A stretch of 64,000 nucleotides of DNA from Lichenostomus cassidix (taxonomy: Eukaryota > Chordata > Aves > Passeriformes > Meliphagidae). Each line of letters begins with the position of its first letter. The first letter of the stretch is position 1. The stretch lies in contig CM039211.1 in assembly GCA_008360975.2 (NCBI GenBank), forward strand, positions 9,074,713-9,138,712, in the 5' to 3' direction. Below the pieces are notes generated by a model. The model worked only from the letters and a program-made list of their open reading frames with translations. It had not been told where the DNA came from and did not search any database. This document shows positions 13,701 through 26,791 of this stretch, piece after piece. The translations under genes and the position numbers were made by a program.

Positions 13701-15780
13701 CGCTTGTAATGCTGAGCCTGAAGACAAGGGTGTTGATGACCTTTTCCTCCATTCTTCTCAAGACCCTTGGACATAAAGGAATGATAGATGGAGAACTTTT
13801 GAGCTGCTTTGTTTCTTGGGATTTTTGGAGCACAAATTCTTTGGAGCAGAAGCAGTTTCTATTTAGGTGCATGCATGAAAGCAGACACACAGCAACCAGT
13901 CAGAACATACACATAATTTTTATATTTCTAGTTCATGATAACAGTGAACATAAACTGAAACGGTAGCTAAAAGACATTTTAAAGGGCGTGTTAAAAGCAT
14001 GGTGTTAGCCTCATCAAAAAACTGCAATTCAATGGTGTTTTCCCTAATCTTTTGTTTAAACATTTACGCTGAGATGCTAAAAAATTTTGTCTAATGGAAA
14101 AATTGTACTTCTGACAAACACAGACTTCACTGTGGAAGGCCAGAAATTGTATTAGCAAAGAAAATTAAAGATATCATGACATTTACATAAAGATTGTAAT
14201 AAATACAAAGCATCAAGTGTGCATACTTCTTTTCTGGTTTTGTCTGATCAGAACATCCTAGCTAAATTGAAAGTCATTTCTAGTGTGCTGCCTGAGTTCT
14301 TGAGCTGAAGGCTTTGTATTATTTTCTTTCTTAAATCCTCGTAATCTTTGTTTTTTGCATCACATGTACTTTTCTCTCTTTTCTCCTTTTCTGTGCATAG
14401 AAAGCACACAGAGCCCACGGCATCAGGTGGGGGCTGAGGGGGCCATATGTCTGCCCTGCAGCATCATGGACTTTCTTCATGGCTTTGCCTTGGAACTCCT
14501 CTCACACCACTGCTGTCCTTCAGATCTCCTGCAGCATCTGTACTTTCCCAACCTCGAGCCTCAAGTCATTCTGAAGGTCACATTACAGCTAACCCCAGAG
14601 AGCAAAACATGAAGTAAAGGGTATACAGTTTCTCAGAGAGATGACCCTTCTGCACTTGGCCTCTGGAAAGCTCTGGTATAATGACAGAGCTTAACAGCTT
14701 GTGTAAGCACTAGTTGCTTGGGGTTAGCCCTGTTAAACAAATGGCTGTCTCACGTTACTTGCTGTCCCTATCATATTCATAATTTGATATTCAAGAAGCA
14801 ACCTTTAGGTAGTCATGAAAAAGAAGGAAGTAGATAAAAGAATTGCAGAGACTTGGTTCTTTGTTACTCACAGGTGTCATTTAGAAATCTTTTCTCTGTG
14901 TCCTTTTTTTCATCTCTGTCTGAAAATAACTTTTGGATGGTCCTGTATGGCCAAGGGAGCATCACTGTTGTCCGAAATGCTGAAAATGCTAGAGAATCAT
15001 GCCTTGCAGTTACTCCAGAACCAACTGAAAAATCCAAATATCTGAAACTACGCCAGCCCTGAAGCACTACCTATGTAGGTACAGATTTTTTTTACCCCAA
15101 ATTTAAATCTAGTATCAGATTTATGGAGAAATACATGGGTTGAAGAGGGGAAAGACTGATTTTGTCAGTGACTGAGATGGAGTTAGCAGTATGATAACAA
15201 CCACTATTAGATACTGCTGTCACCAGAACAAGTTCTTGACTGCACTCATCCTTAAGGCTGTTGACAGCTCCTTCTTGTTTTCTATCCATACATTATTTTG
15301 GGCCACTCATATTATCACAAGCTCTTACTTGTCTCCTTATCACTTGCTGAGAAACCAGAATTCAGAAAACCATGTGGAAACCCTGATGGTGCTCTGAAGG
15401 CATAAAATACTAATCTTGATCACTGATGGACTGTAATTCCTGCTCCCTAAGTAGAATAATAAAAAATATGGAAAACTGATACCAATTCCATCTGTAAAGT
15501 GATGTTATTGCAAAAGGCTATCTGTTCTTCCCCCATCTTCTCCCTTCTCATTACCTCTTCTTTGTGTCAACAGAAACATCTGTTTGCAGCAGTGTGGATC
15601 TATACCAGTTCAAAGGGATTGTGAACCTATTTCATAAGTCAAGTGTTCTTTGTAGTAAAGGTATAAATAGCTACTGAAATAGTCCAGCATGGTCTCAAGT
15701 GCAGGAAAGGAGAATGTTTATTATTTCAACTCTCTTTGTTTAAACATAAGAATTTGGTCCACTTACTCTGAAAGGTTTGT
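10727..15780. other. Non-coding host DNA with one strong regulatory candidate
   Basis: No gene is recognised. The stretch 11490-11870 stands out: a TCF-type CTTTGAT (11611-11617), a CCAAT core (ACCAATCAG, 11623-11631), and a cluster ATTAATC / CTAATTATATGCATTGGC around 11708-11736 lie close together in repeat-free DNA. GC-richer segments at about 13050-13340 and 14400-14620 contain only chance-like frames. Confidence 0.55.
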
Positions 15781-15881
15781 TTAGTTTTTTGTTGTTATTG
15801 TTACTTGGTGTCTTGTGTTTTGTGGTTCATTTTTTTTTGTGGGGTTTTTTTGTTTGTTTTTTTTTTGGCTTTATTTTTTTC
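15781..15881. repeat. T-rich low-complexity tract
   Basis: Long T runs broken by G and GTT units (GTTGTTATTGTT, TTTTTGTTTGTTTT). No retroposon body is recognised beside it. Confidence 0.75.
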
Positions 15882-18800
15882 AGCATGGTTAGGGAAAAAA
15901 TTATCAGACATAATCACATGATAGCTATCAGAGGACAAATAAATTTTTTATAGCTTGAGGGGTGACTTATTCTGTGATTCTCCTTCTGTATTTTTACAGT
16001 AGTTAAAACTGAAATGCCCTTTTACAGTGACTTGCATTTGTATGGTGATATTTATTTGTATATTATATTTTTGTTAGCTGCCAATGATTCTAGTCTTTGT
16101 AAAAGTATGTTTGCCTCTTCTAGATCCTGAGATAGTAGAGGTATTCACAGGCAGGCTTTCAAAGTCAGAGGAATGCTGTTCAGCAGTTAGACTTCTCCGT
16201 GTTGCTCTATTAAAACAGGCCAGTATCATAGGAAACAATACAGTGTAGGAGCTGACTACCCTATTCTCTCCTGTTGCCCATTATGCAAATATTTCTTATG
16301 ACGTGATAGATTTCGTATGAGTAGATAGATTTTTACTGTCATTTGTTTCATGATGTAAGAATTTAAAAAAAAAATATAGGTTCAGGGAACTTAAACCTTA
16401 GTGGTAGCTATCTGTGGAATTTAACGTAAATTATACATAGCACCTTTCAGATTTATTTTTTTTTTGTATTTCAAACTACTTCATGGTAATTGGTTAGTGA
16501 CTAGAACCAATCTGAATATATTATATCAAAAGCTAGTCTACTTATCTTGTCAATTTCAAAATGTAGTTTGAGGTAAGCTATATATATGTGCAGTTCAGTT
16601 TAAAGCTTTCTGGATTTTTCTACCCTGAAGTTCAAAATTTAAATAAGTTTCTTTTGTAAAGGATAATGGGCTTTCCAGATGTATCAGCAACTATCTTTGC
16701 TTTTTATGTTTGAGCTAAAATACGACTGACGTTCTCTCTCAGTAATTCCCCTCATTATACTGCAGAGATCACTACAGAAACCTCCCTCTTCAGCAAAGGG
16801 TTGTTTTAAAAAAAACTTCTTTTCAGTAATTTATTTGCTCTGCTCTGAGAGAAAATATTCTTTCTATTCTTTATGTTATTTAAGTCAATGTACATGCTGA
16901 TGAAATCCTTGAGAGACAGTTAGTGTTAAGTCACATTTGGATCATGAGTACCACAGATTACTACTAGGTTTTTGATTAAGGGGTCTTAATAATTCACTGT
17001 GTATATATTTTCTGAAAAGTACAAGTGGTACTGGACCCAAGTTTTTACCCTTCTTTTTAAATATACTTTAAGCAATGTTGGTAAGTACCTAGTCACATTT
17101 GGTTTCATAAATCTTTGGAAACAAGCACATTGATGCTCCCTATTACAACTCCGTGGAGCATCACCCCCACACAGCTACATTTGACCTTCTCATATCCTCT
17201 TTCCTATTGAAAGCAATGTTGCTGTATTATTTCAGTTCTTAAATAAAATATGGGAATTGTTGGAGGGGAGCTATTCACTGGCTGATATAATTTTAATAAT
17301 AATCGTTTGAATCCCAGACTCAAAATTACTGTCATACATGTTATTTGTATGCTATTTTTCTGCATATTTGATGGACTACTGTCTTAGCTGGCAAACTATT
17401 TGAGACCTTTTTTTATCTTTGTAGCTAAAAACTACTTAGTATGGCATATAGCATGGATGCATGCCTAGATGGCTGTGTTTACTTTCTGTATTTGTTGTCT
17501 AAAGTGCTCAGTATTAATATTAATGCTGTGCTTGTGTTTCTTCAAGAAATATGCAGATGTGAAACTCAGAGCTGAGGAGAAAGTAGGAATAAGTGGCAGT
17601 TGCAATCTATTTCTTATCCTAGTTCCAGAGTTTTGGGGTTTAGGGTTTTTCTTGTCTTCTGCCATCACACCCCAAAGTCTTCAAGTGAGACATATCCACT
17701 CTGTGCCCTCAGCCCAGATTCCTGTAAGGTTCCTCAGTGCCACAGGTGGAACTCTTTTAAAAGAGAAGTTACAGAGATGCTTTCTACCGCCCTTGAGGTA
17801 TATCCTCTGCCAGAGTAATGCGTACTGAAAGTTCTGCAAAAGACACCTCCTTCTGTTTTGGTACACAGAGTTGAGCAGATATGAGGAGTTTACACTGGCA
17901 ATCCCAGCTTGGGCCCCATAGAGCAAAAATTATGCGGCTATTATTTTCTGAGTCCTGATGGAGGCAGAGGAGTATTCACATAGGAATAATCAGGACAAAA
18001 CAGAATATGGTGCTTTTATGTCCTTCTTTCTGAAAAAAAAAAACAAAAAAGGAAGGTGAGAGAATTGCCTGAGAGAATGCCTTAATTTGATTAGTGTCAA
18101 AGGCATGCATGATCTTAATCTCTGCAGGTTACAGAGTGAGGACAAGTTTTTCTAACCATTAGTCTTAGCTGGGATCTAGTAACATTTTGTCTGCAATTCA
18201 AAGACCAAGGTATCTTCACTTCATTGCTGTCAAGAGAGAAATATGTTCATATTTCATATCCATTCCTCATCAATGCTCTGTACACACCAGTTCCCCAGCA
18301 GGCAAAAACTATATCTTGATTTCCTTATATTTTAAACAGTACTCTGTACTGCATCCACAATATCAAATGATGATTGAGCCTGATAATATAAGGTAGAAAG
18401 CCTTAAAGCTATTGATAGCCACTTTAAGTGCAATGTTATAATGATGTCCTAAGCACCACCTTTGTTTTTCTGTCAAGAATGTCCATGGTAACCCACTGCA
18501 GCTCTGCAGGCTGGAGTTTAATTTATCCCAGTTGAAGAAACAAAGTCCCAATGAAACCAGCTAGAAAGCCAGGAGAGAACAGACCTCAGCTCCTGGGACC
18601 ATGCAGATCTGCTTGCTGAATGTCCTGCCAGCCGTTGCGGGAGGATAGCTGTCTGAAGGTTTTGCAGGTTTTATCAAAGTAGTGTAATGGAATTGACTGT
18701 CTGGCAGTCAATCTGATTTGGGAATTCCACCCAGCCACACACCCCTGTGTTGACTAATAAGTCACTGGCTCACTAAGCCTTGTCGTTACCTAATATGTTT

Positions 18801-21800
18801 TTGTTTAACAACTTGCGGCCTTGCAGGAGAGCCCTGTTTACATTGTAGTCTTTCCCTGTTTTATTGTTTTTCCCCTGCCAGAGAGCTCTGATGGGCTCAG
18901 AAGCTCCTGGGTAAAGGCTTTCAGCAGGAGATGTGCCTACATTTCTGGTGTGCTTGCGATACAGTTGTTCAATTCTGTTACTGAGTAAAGGGCTCTGAAC
19001 TGCTGACATCATACAAGTTAATTACCTGTCTGGAAAGTGGAGGCAGTATTATGACCAATATCACCACTTTGAGTCTTTGTAATTACTGAGCCAGTATAAT
19101 TGCTTGATTTGTGTTGCTGAACAAAATAGCTGTTGGCATTAATTTCTATTAAGTATGAATTATTTTAAAAGGTTTTAAAAGGATTTTTCTTACAGAATCT
19201 TTGAAACTTTGATTTCAGTTTCTTGGTATGACATACTATGAATATGCATAGATCGTCCAGCATTTCTCCAAAGCTGCTTTTGTGGCTTAACTTTGGCATT
19301 TGGAAGCAAATAAGCAGCTGCATAGTTTTTCATAATGCTTTTTGTGCTTTCCTATACCAGTACTTTGACATCTAAATACTTTTTTACATGCCTGAGCCTG
19401 ATGGTTTCAGTAATACGTGTCACTGATTCATTTAAAAAAGAAAGCTCTGAGAAGCAGATATTTATGCTTGCAAAATTTAAGGCCTGGTCAAGTGCTGGGT
19501 GAAGTTCAGATATTTAGTTGTTTGTGTGTGTGCTCTCTTTCTAAATTCATTCTCCATTCCATGGGAAATAATTTAAAGTTCTAGCCAAAAACTTAAAATA
19601 GTGTTCCCTCACAGTAAGGCTTCTTTTTCCTTTTATGTGAATTTTTTCCTACCAAAGAGCAAGGTAGCCAACAGAGGGAGCACACACGTTTTGCATGCTG
19701 GTAGCAGTCTGGCTGTTACTACAGACAGCCAGGAGCCATGTCTCATAATAGATATGGCACAGACAGCGGAGTTAAAATACTGCATCACTGCAATGATATT
19801 TGAGTACATAAAGAATGTCGTTGTTTTTCATGGGTAAAATCTATCTTGATTTTTACTTTTTTTGGGAGGGGGATGAATCATTCTTGGGAGATGAAGTATT
19901 ACTAAGGAAATAACACTTGAAAAAAGTATTTATGGAGGTTAAATCAGCACACATATTCGGTTCTGAGTTTTGTTGCTTTCTTTAGGTGGATCTGAGTGAA
20001 CAAAACACTGTTACTGTAATGAATACATTATTTATTAATTATTTGTTTTCAAGATTCATGAGGAGAGGGACAAAAGGGTAGCATCTGTGCATAATTTGAA
20101 TACATGAGTATGGGCCATAATCTCCTTGGGAAAAAAAATGAGACTGTAACCCTTACATTAAAAGGAGTTAGGAACAAATACCTACAGCACACAGGTGCTG
20201 TCTCTGATCAGTATGATACCTTGTTATTGTGATGTTCTGATAGTACTGCATTAGTGTATTTGCTGTTGTTGTTATTGTTGCTACAGTATTTACTAAATAA
20301 TTTTTCTTTGAGACGGTAAGGTTTTCCTTTTAGCTTTATATACAGTTGCATACAGTGTTATGCACTTGAGTTTTAAATTATTATTTTGACAGTCTGCTTT
20401 ACATTTAGTCACTTTAGCCTAATCCTGCAAATGTCTAAGCACGTGTATGATTGAACCCGTACGAGTGGTTTCTCTTAAGTAAGTCAATAGGACTGCTTGA
20501 ACAGGCAAAGGTTTGGATATGCATAACTTAAAGAACAGAGCTACAATATGTTTTGCAGAGACAAGGAAGACAGGTTTATTAACTTGAATTTAAAATGTGC
20601 ATTTCCCTGTAGGTGGGTTTTTAACCTCTGAATTTATGGGATGCTGCGATTAGATTGTAACACGGAGCTGGAACAGAGGCTTGCCAAACTCATCTCTCAT
20701 GTATTTACAGAGACTGCTAAGTATAGAAAAGGCTGAATTGGGCTGGTTTCAAGCTGGGGATATCCACAGATGTTAAAGTCTTTGTAGCTTGCTAGCAATG
20801 CTGAGACACCCAGCCACCCAGTGAGTACTAGTGTTAAACCTTTGAGAATGGAGTCTGCTTTCTTGGCAGGGAATTTATTAAATCAAACACTGACCTTTTT
20901 AAAGCCAGTAAAGGCAAGTGTTTCCTCTATCTGGATATACGAACGTAATCTCTAGCATTACAGTCTTGCAAGCACACAGGCACAACCTGCCACCCTACCC
21001 TTTTGTGAAGGAGGCGCCACATGGTGACGACATAAGTGGTGTTGAATACTGTAATGGTCTCCCAAAGGCCTTCCTATCTCAAGTGTGCTATTAATTTATA
21101 CTGAAGAAGCAACTTTTTGCTGCACAATAAAAAGAGGAAAACACTGCTGGTAACAATAAGGGTTCCTGTGAGTTGTAGCACAAATGGATGGCTGTATCAT
21201 CTGCCAGGACCTTGAGGGTCTCCATGTGTGAGCAGCATGGTTCATGCTGCAGGTTTATAGATTGGTTTGGTATGTTTATTCTGAAAAGTAGTGGGCATTG
21301 GTCGTGGTCTTGTCCTTCTGGAACATGTGGATCTGTTTTCAGTTCTCCCTGAATGAAATTGATGCAGTGTATTAGTTTCCCTTATTGTGAAAGAAATGTC
21401 ATTTCTTGCCTCCTGGACAGCTGTGAAAATTTTGTCCCTGAAAAAGGAATATTGAACTGCGCAGTGGTTTTTACTCTTCCCAGTAGAACAGATGAAAACA
21501 GCTATTGTGCGTCAAAGGAGGCAAGAAAACTGTGCTGTAAATGTATGGAATGGAGACGCAAGTATTTTTACCTCAATGCTTTCTCCATTATAACATTTTC
21601 CTTCAGCCTATTTATTTGGAAAGCAAAGAGGAAAAAGCTCTTTGCATTGTGGCAGCATGTGGAAAATGAATACATTCTGTACTCCTGACTGAATTGGCTT
21701 ATTACGGTCAAACTTTACTGTTTGGACTTGTGTGAGCAATGATGCTAAACATGGGGAAACCACAGTACCTAAATTTGACACAATTGTATTTAAGTACTTT

Positions 21801-23781
21801 CTTATATTTACAGGCTTAAGAAAATTATGGAAATAATTAGTAGCAAGTGCTATGGAACTAAAATGGACTATGGATAATGCACTCTACAGGGGTAGCTAAG
21901 GTTTTGAAACAAGTGACAGCGTTACCTTTAAGTTAAGTTTATAAGGAGGGCATGTTATATTTCATCCTCTTTCAACACTTGGATTATTTATTTCCCCTTG
22001 AGCAATATGAGACTGTAATGTGAAAAGGTTCTGGCCCTTCTTCCCCATTCATATTAGTGATTAACAGAGTGAGTAATGACTTCAGGCGCCTTTGTGGCAC
22101 AGTGATCGTGGGAGCAGAATCCCACCATAGTGAAATATGGGAACCGATGTAATGAAGAAGGAGAAAGGTAAAATAAATAAATTTTACTCTCTGTTTCTGT
22201 TTTAAGCATAGCCAAAGCCTAAGTAATAGCATTGTCCTGTTGTTCTTCACTAAAGGGAGTAGCATTTCCTTAAATGTCTTAAAAACAAAACAAAACAAGA
22301 CAACCTTGAACTTCCCTGTTTTAGAAAAGAAATAAAACTAGCTTATGTTCTTCCAGGAATTCTTAAATATTTTATTATTGAGTTGTTCTGTAGAGGTCCT
22401 ATTTTCCATTCACAGTAATTTTTTTAGTTTTGAGAAATTTATTAGTGTACAAGAAGTTCTTGGAGGAAAATCCATATTAACCTCATGCAAGGGAAAAACC
22501 AAAACAACCTTGAAACCATTTTATTTGAGGACTAAGAACAGACAGCACGTTGGGGTGGGAAGAAAAGCTAAGTAACAATGCCATCTTAGCATAGCATCAT
22601 CTGTGTAATGGAAGTTTCAGTTGTAATTGTAATTAGAGAGAACTCTGTAACTATGCAACACTGTACACATCTGTTTTAATAACTTTGAATTAACTTCAGT
22701 AAGTCGTTCAAGTTGCTGTGGAAGAGCACTCAACTATGTGGTTGGCACTAATCAACGCTAAAATATACAGGAAGACTGTGAAGAATTTCATGGTCTCCTT
22801 GTGTGCTAAACTCTTTTTAAATGCATCTAACTGCTCTGCCATCTAAACCCCAAATCTGGATTTTGGAACTCAATTATATAAAACTGTATGCCCAACTTGG
22901 AGCTATGACTTCTATCACAGTGGGAAAACTGGTTTACTATTTGCATGCCTATGTATAATGCGTGTACAGCCAAGTTTGTTAAAAGTTAACCAAATATTGA
23001 CATGTTTCGAGAAGTATCTCTGAAGTGGGTTGATGGATTTAGATGAAGCTGCAAGAGACATTCTTGATTCTACTTTATATTCACAGACCACGTTTAGCCC
23101 AAATACTGAAACAAAAGGTTCAGCTCACTGAACCATTTAAAGCACTTACTTAGATCAGGGAAGTGATAGCTAAGCTTATTCACGACTTGACTTCCTTGTA
23201 GAAGGCTATGAGCAGTACTTAGGATTATTTAAAAAGTAATGGTAGCTCCTGTGGATTGGTACCCATCTGTATGGATGAAAGCCACCAACTTAGTTCTTGT
23301 AGTTACTAAGGCATGCCAGCTAATAGGAGACCTTATGTGTTTTGTCACTGTGCTTGAGGAAATTCTTGATGTAATTTTATGTTGCTTCTAACTACTTCTG
23401 TATCATTTCAGAACTGCTACAACAGCTGAGAAGTTTGAATTTTCCATAGTCCCATGTCTCAGGAAATGTCAGGGCTCATACCATCACTGCATAGTAACTT
23501 AACTTCAGTGAAGACACAACGTACAGTTCTCAATACTGGTGTCACAAAATTTGCATCATCTGCTCCTCCATGCCAGGTGCATATGTTTGAGAGATCATAC
23601 CTTGGAAGGCATTTCGGACCACAGCAGAAGCTTGCCCATCCAGTATGAACAAACTGGTGCTTGCAGGATTTTATCCTCTGTGAAGCAGGGACAGTGGATC
23701 AAGGCAGATCATTGCCTCCCAGAGAGCGCCTGCCTGCTGCACAGCATCCCCAGTCTGCTGAGCCATGATCTCCATGCTCTC
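15882..23781. other. Non-coding host DNA, no gene seen
   Basis: AT-rich with scattered GC-balanced islands (about 17640-17830, 18590-18780, 19650-19830, 20640-20830, 20990-21250). The open frames here (up to 119 codons, 17469-17828; 111 codons, 21353-21688) match no family I know and lack exon-like borders. Confidence 0.65.
18692..18712. repeat. Perfect 8-bp hairpin, 5-base loop
   Basis: ATTGACTG (18692-18699) pairs with CAGTCAAT (18705-18712). It lies in a GC-balanced, low-repeat stretch (about 18600-18780) that looks less degenerate than its surroundings. Confidence 0.6.
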
Positions 23782-24605
23782 ACAGAATCACAGAACAGTT
23801 TGGATTGCAGGGGACCTTCAAAGGTCATCTGCTCCAAGTGCCCTCCAATGATCAGGGACACTTTCAACTAGATCAGGTTGCTCAGAGCCCCGTCTGACCT
23901 GACCTTGAATGTTTCCAGGGATATGACATCTACAGTCTCTCTGGACAACCTCTGCCAGTGACTCACCACACTCTTTGTAAATCATTTCTTCTATACCTAG
24001 TCTGAATCTGCCTTTTTTTTCTTAGTTTAAAAAAATAGTCCTATCAGTATAGACTCTACTAAGAAGTCTTTCCCCATCTTTCTTAAAAACTCCCTTTAAG
24101 TATTGAAAGGTTGCAATAAGGTCTCCCCGGAGCATTTTATTCTCCAGGCTGAGCAACCACAATTCTCTCAGCTTTTTTTTCACAGCAGAGGGGCTTCGCC
24201 CTTCTGATTTCTTAGGGGGTCCACCTCTGGACTTGCTTCATCAGGTCCATGTCTTTCCTGTGCTCTCTTTTCTGTCCATCATAGGACACAGAGTGTAGGT
24301 GGAATCTCACCAGAGCAGAGCAGAGTGGCAGAATCACCTCCCTCTGCCCATGCTGCTGGTGATGCAGCGCGGGTTGACTCTCTGGGCTTCTGGTGCACCT
24401 TGCTGGCTGATTCATGTTCAGCTTTCTATCCACCAGCACCCCCAAGAACTTCTCTGCAGGGCTGCTCTCATTCTCTTCCTCTCCCATCCCATGTTTATAC
24501 CAGAGGTTGCCCTGATATGCATGGGACCTATCATGTAGTTCACTATCATGGGAACCTATCATGGGTCCACTCCACAAGGTTTTCCAGGTCCATCTTAATG
24601 GCATG
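23782..24605 (-). mobile_element. CR1 LINE fragment, 5'-truncated, decayed
   Basis: The plus strand begins ACAGAATCACAGAACAG, the reverse complement of the CR1 3' tail built from ATTCTGTG-type octamers, and continues with the well-known CR1 3' region (GGTTGCTCAGAGCCCCG, GTCTCCCCGGAGC). Minus-strand translation gives fragments of the C-terminal part of the CR1 ORF2 reverse transcriptase, including LGVLVDRKLNMNQ, REVILPLCSALVR and KDMDL, in the right order but with frame breaks. Only about 0.8 kb of 3' sequence remains, the usual outcome of incomplete reverse transcription. The 5' edge is fuzzy and could lie anywhere from about 24600 to 24640. This is the strongest single clue that the host is a bird or another sauropsid. 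Confidence 0.93.
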
Positions 24606-25039
24606 TTGAACTCATCTTTAAGCCTGTCTGCCTGAATTCCTGCTAGAATTAGGGGGATGCATACTCATAGTGGACTGTGCAATCCCTCTTGCAGGAAACA
24701 GCTAATTTAATCTTATAAATATTCCTGTTACATTAATGAAAACTTGCATATCTGATAATTACTTTTTATTATCCGTGATCTGTGAGTAAATATTACAGTG
24801 TGGAATATGTATGGTGTGGGCACTAGATGGTAGGATATAACTCATCCACCTACTTCAAGGGAGATAAATATTACTTTGCACTTGCAAACTAATGAATCTG
24901 TGTGCACTCCGGCATCTTTGTTGACTTTACAAGCATGTCATAACTCGTAAGTCAGGGTTTAAACTGCCTGTGTTAAAAGAGTCTTTTTTGTGTGTCAGAG
25001 TGTGAGGGGTGATTGTTTGTGCTATTTTCAATAGCACAT

Positions 25040-25075
25040 GGTTAAATGTGTTAAATGGTTAAATGTGTTAACCAT
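25040..25075. repeat. 17-bp direct duplication ending in a palindrome
   Basis: GGTTAAATGTGTTAAAT is followed at once by a second copy differing only in its last two bases. The second copy overlaps a hairpin in which ATGGTTAA pairs with TTAACCAT across a 5-base loop (25055-25075). Confidence 0.8.
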
Positions 25076-26119
25076 TTTCAGACAGAGAAATGCAGTGCAG
25101 TATTTCATATACTCTGTGTTTGCAATCACAGGACAGAACTAGAAGAGTAATACAGAGCTGCTTATTTTCACAGTTTGTTTAAAGCAATCCTGCTTATATC
25201 TGCTAGATTTTTCAGCTCAGGCTGGTCTTCAGTTCTTCCTACTTCATTTTTTCCATTCATCATTCCTGAGAGAACAGAAGGAGGAATAGATATGGTGTTC
25301 TGTGCTTGCTTAGGCCAAAGCAAATAACAATTCATCAACATCCTGCCTTTGAAAAAGGCCATTCTTTGGCTTGGAAGAGCATTGCAATTTACCTAGTGTC
25401 CCCGGTGTCAAGAAAATCACCTGATCAGATCTAAATCAAAGAGAATCCTGCAGTATATTCTTGGAGTTATTAATTAAAATAACTGCTGTGTTTAAGAGAA
25501 AGTGCACGAAAGCCTTTGTTGGGTGACCTTGATATTTTGTGGATATTTCTTGAAGAAAAATGTTCAGTACAAGACTCCCCCTACTCCAAGGCAAGAATGA
25601 AAAAATTAAACCCCAAAAAATATTGCTGAACTGTTTTTGTTGCACAGTGACTCTTTTAATACTGCTGTTGTTTCAGAGCTGTTATTACACTGGGGAAGAG
25701 TAATATAATCAAACCAATTGGCTGCTGGAGATATGTTTTAATGCACTGCTTTGGACACAGTACATATGCTCTGCAAATAAATACAGAATTAGTGTTCCTG
25801 TTGGAAGCACTTAGTGAGAATGAGTGATTTGTCTTCGTTATGAAAGGTGCATATATTTCTTCTGTTAGCTGTTTATCAGACTGCTGTTTTTCTGCTTATG
25901 GATTCTGAGACGGGATTCATGATTTGTCAGCTTGTGAGCAGATGTTCCCGAGACAACCAAATTGATCACAAGGATGAATTGAACAGCAGTACCAATGTTG
26001 GAAGGCAGCTTTTGCAAACTATATCTCTCTCCTGTTCTGGCCCCTCCATTCTCCTCTAATTTCCAGTGATTAACTGTCTTCCAGAAAGTTACAGGAGGAA
26101 AGAAAAACCTGGTTCCCCC

Positions 26120-26134
26120 TGTGTGTGTGTGTGT
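26120..26134. repeat. (TG)n microsatellite
   Basis: Fifteen bases of alternating T and G, about 7.5 units. Short but long enough to be polymorphic. Confidence 0.85.
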
Positions 26135-26495
26135 AGGCAAGTTTTTTTTATTTGGAGAAACACGATTCAGTACGAGACAAAATGATGTCAAAGACTGAGG
26201 CTGTATTGAAATGTCTCTGCTGCAAACCAGTCTGTAAGGCCATCAGGGAAGGAACATTAAGTATTGCTGGTATTTTGCTTTTTTTAAACAAAGTGAAATC
26301 CCTAGAATGCAGAATTACAAATCTTTTGGAAATATTGCTTGCTGTTTTATCAAGCTGATGCTATGATGATTTACTTTGTTGTTTGTTTTGTGTGCATATC
26401 AATGTTTCAGCAAAGTTAATGGCAGGCTAGAGATAACATGTTACTTGTCAAAACTGACTTTCAAAAGTTTGATTTGTCCTTAGCAGATACAGAAG

Positions 26496-26500
26496 AGAAC
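26496..26500. repeat. Target site duplication, left copy
   Basis: AGAAC lies immediately outside the LTR at the low-coordinate edge and is identical to the five bases just outside the other LTR. Five bases is the length expected for ERVL-type integrases. Confidence 0.88.
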
Positions 26501-26590
26501 TGTTATGATCCAATTTATTAAGGTTCTTTAGAAATACCTCTGCCCGAATTAAGGTACAAACGAGACCATATGCCAGTCAATAGTATGAGT

Positions 26591-26596
26591 TTTATT
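26591..26596 (-). terminator. Poly(A) signal AATAAA in the 3' LTR
   Basis: AATAAA on the minus strand about 90 bp from the outer LTR edge. This is the expected 3'-end signal for a full-length element transcript, with cleavage probably near 26570-26580. Confidence 0.65.
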
Positions 26597-26783
26597 TGAT
26601 AGAAAATATGAGAGAGAGAGAGAAGAAAAGAGAGAAAAAGAGAAGTAAGAAAAGAGGTGGGGGGGACAGAAAGAGGGAAAGAGAAAATATCACCATCCGT
26701 GGATCCCAACAATGTTGCGTTGATCCTCTCCAGCTGGTCTTCTTGGTGGTGATGGTCCCCCCAAAAGCACAGAATGCCATGGG

Positions 26784-26791
26784 TTAATATA
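26784..26791 (-). promoter_or_regulatory. TATA-like box of the 3' LTR
   Basis: TATATTAA on the minus strand, identical in sequence and surroundings to the box in the 5' LTR. If active, it could drive transcription outward into host DNA below 26500. Confidence 0.6.

Larger units (their letters stand above)
24606..26495. other. Non-coding host DNA between CR1 and the provirus
   Basis: No gene is recognised. It holds the 17-bp duplication at 25040 and the (TG)n run at 26120. The provirus integrated at its right edge. Confidence 0.7.

Noticed and set aside
13459..13890. 143-codon minus-strand frame
   Set aside because: No recognised domain, AT-rich composition, overlaps an equally plausible opposite-strand frame and has no exon-like borders.
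15969..15981. CR1 tail-like ATTCTGTGATTCT
   Set aside because: The sequence upstream does not resemble the CR1 3' region, so the octamer match is probably chance.
17631..17650. Telomere-like GGGGTTTAGGG
   Set aside because: Only one imperfect unit, with no array.
24212..24604. 130-codon minus-strand frame as a host gene
   Set aside because: It is residual CR1 ORF2 sequence with frame breaks; the ATG comes from decayed DNA at the 5' edge of the fragment.
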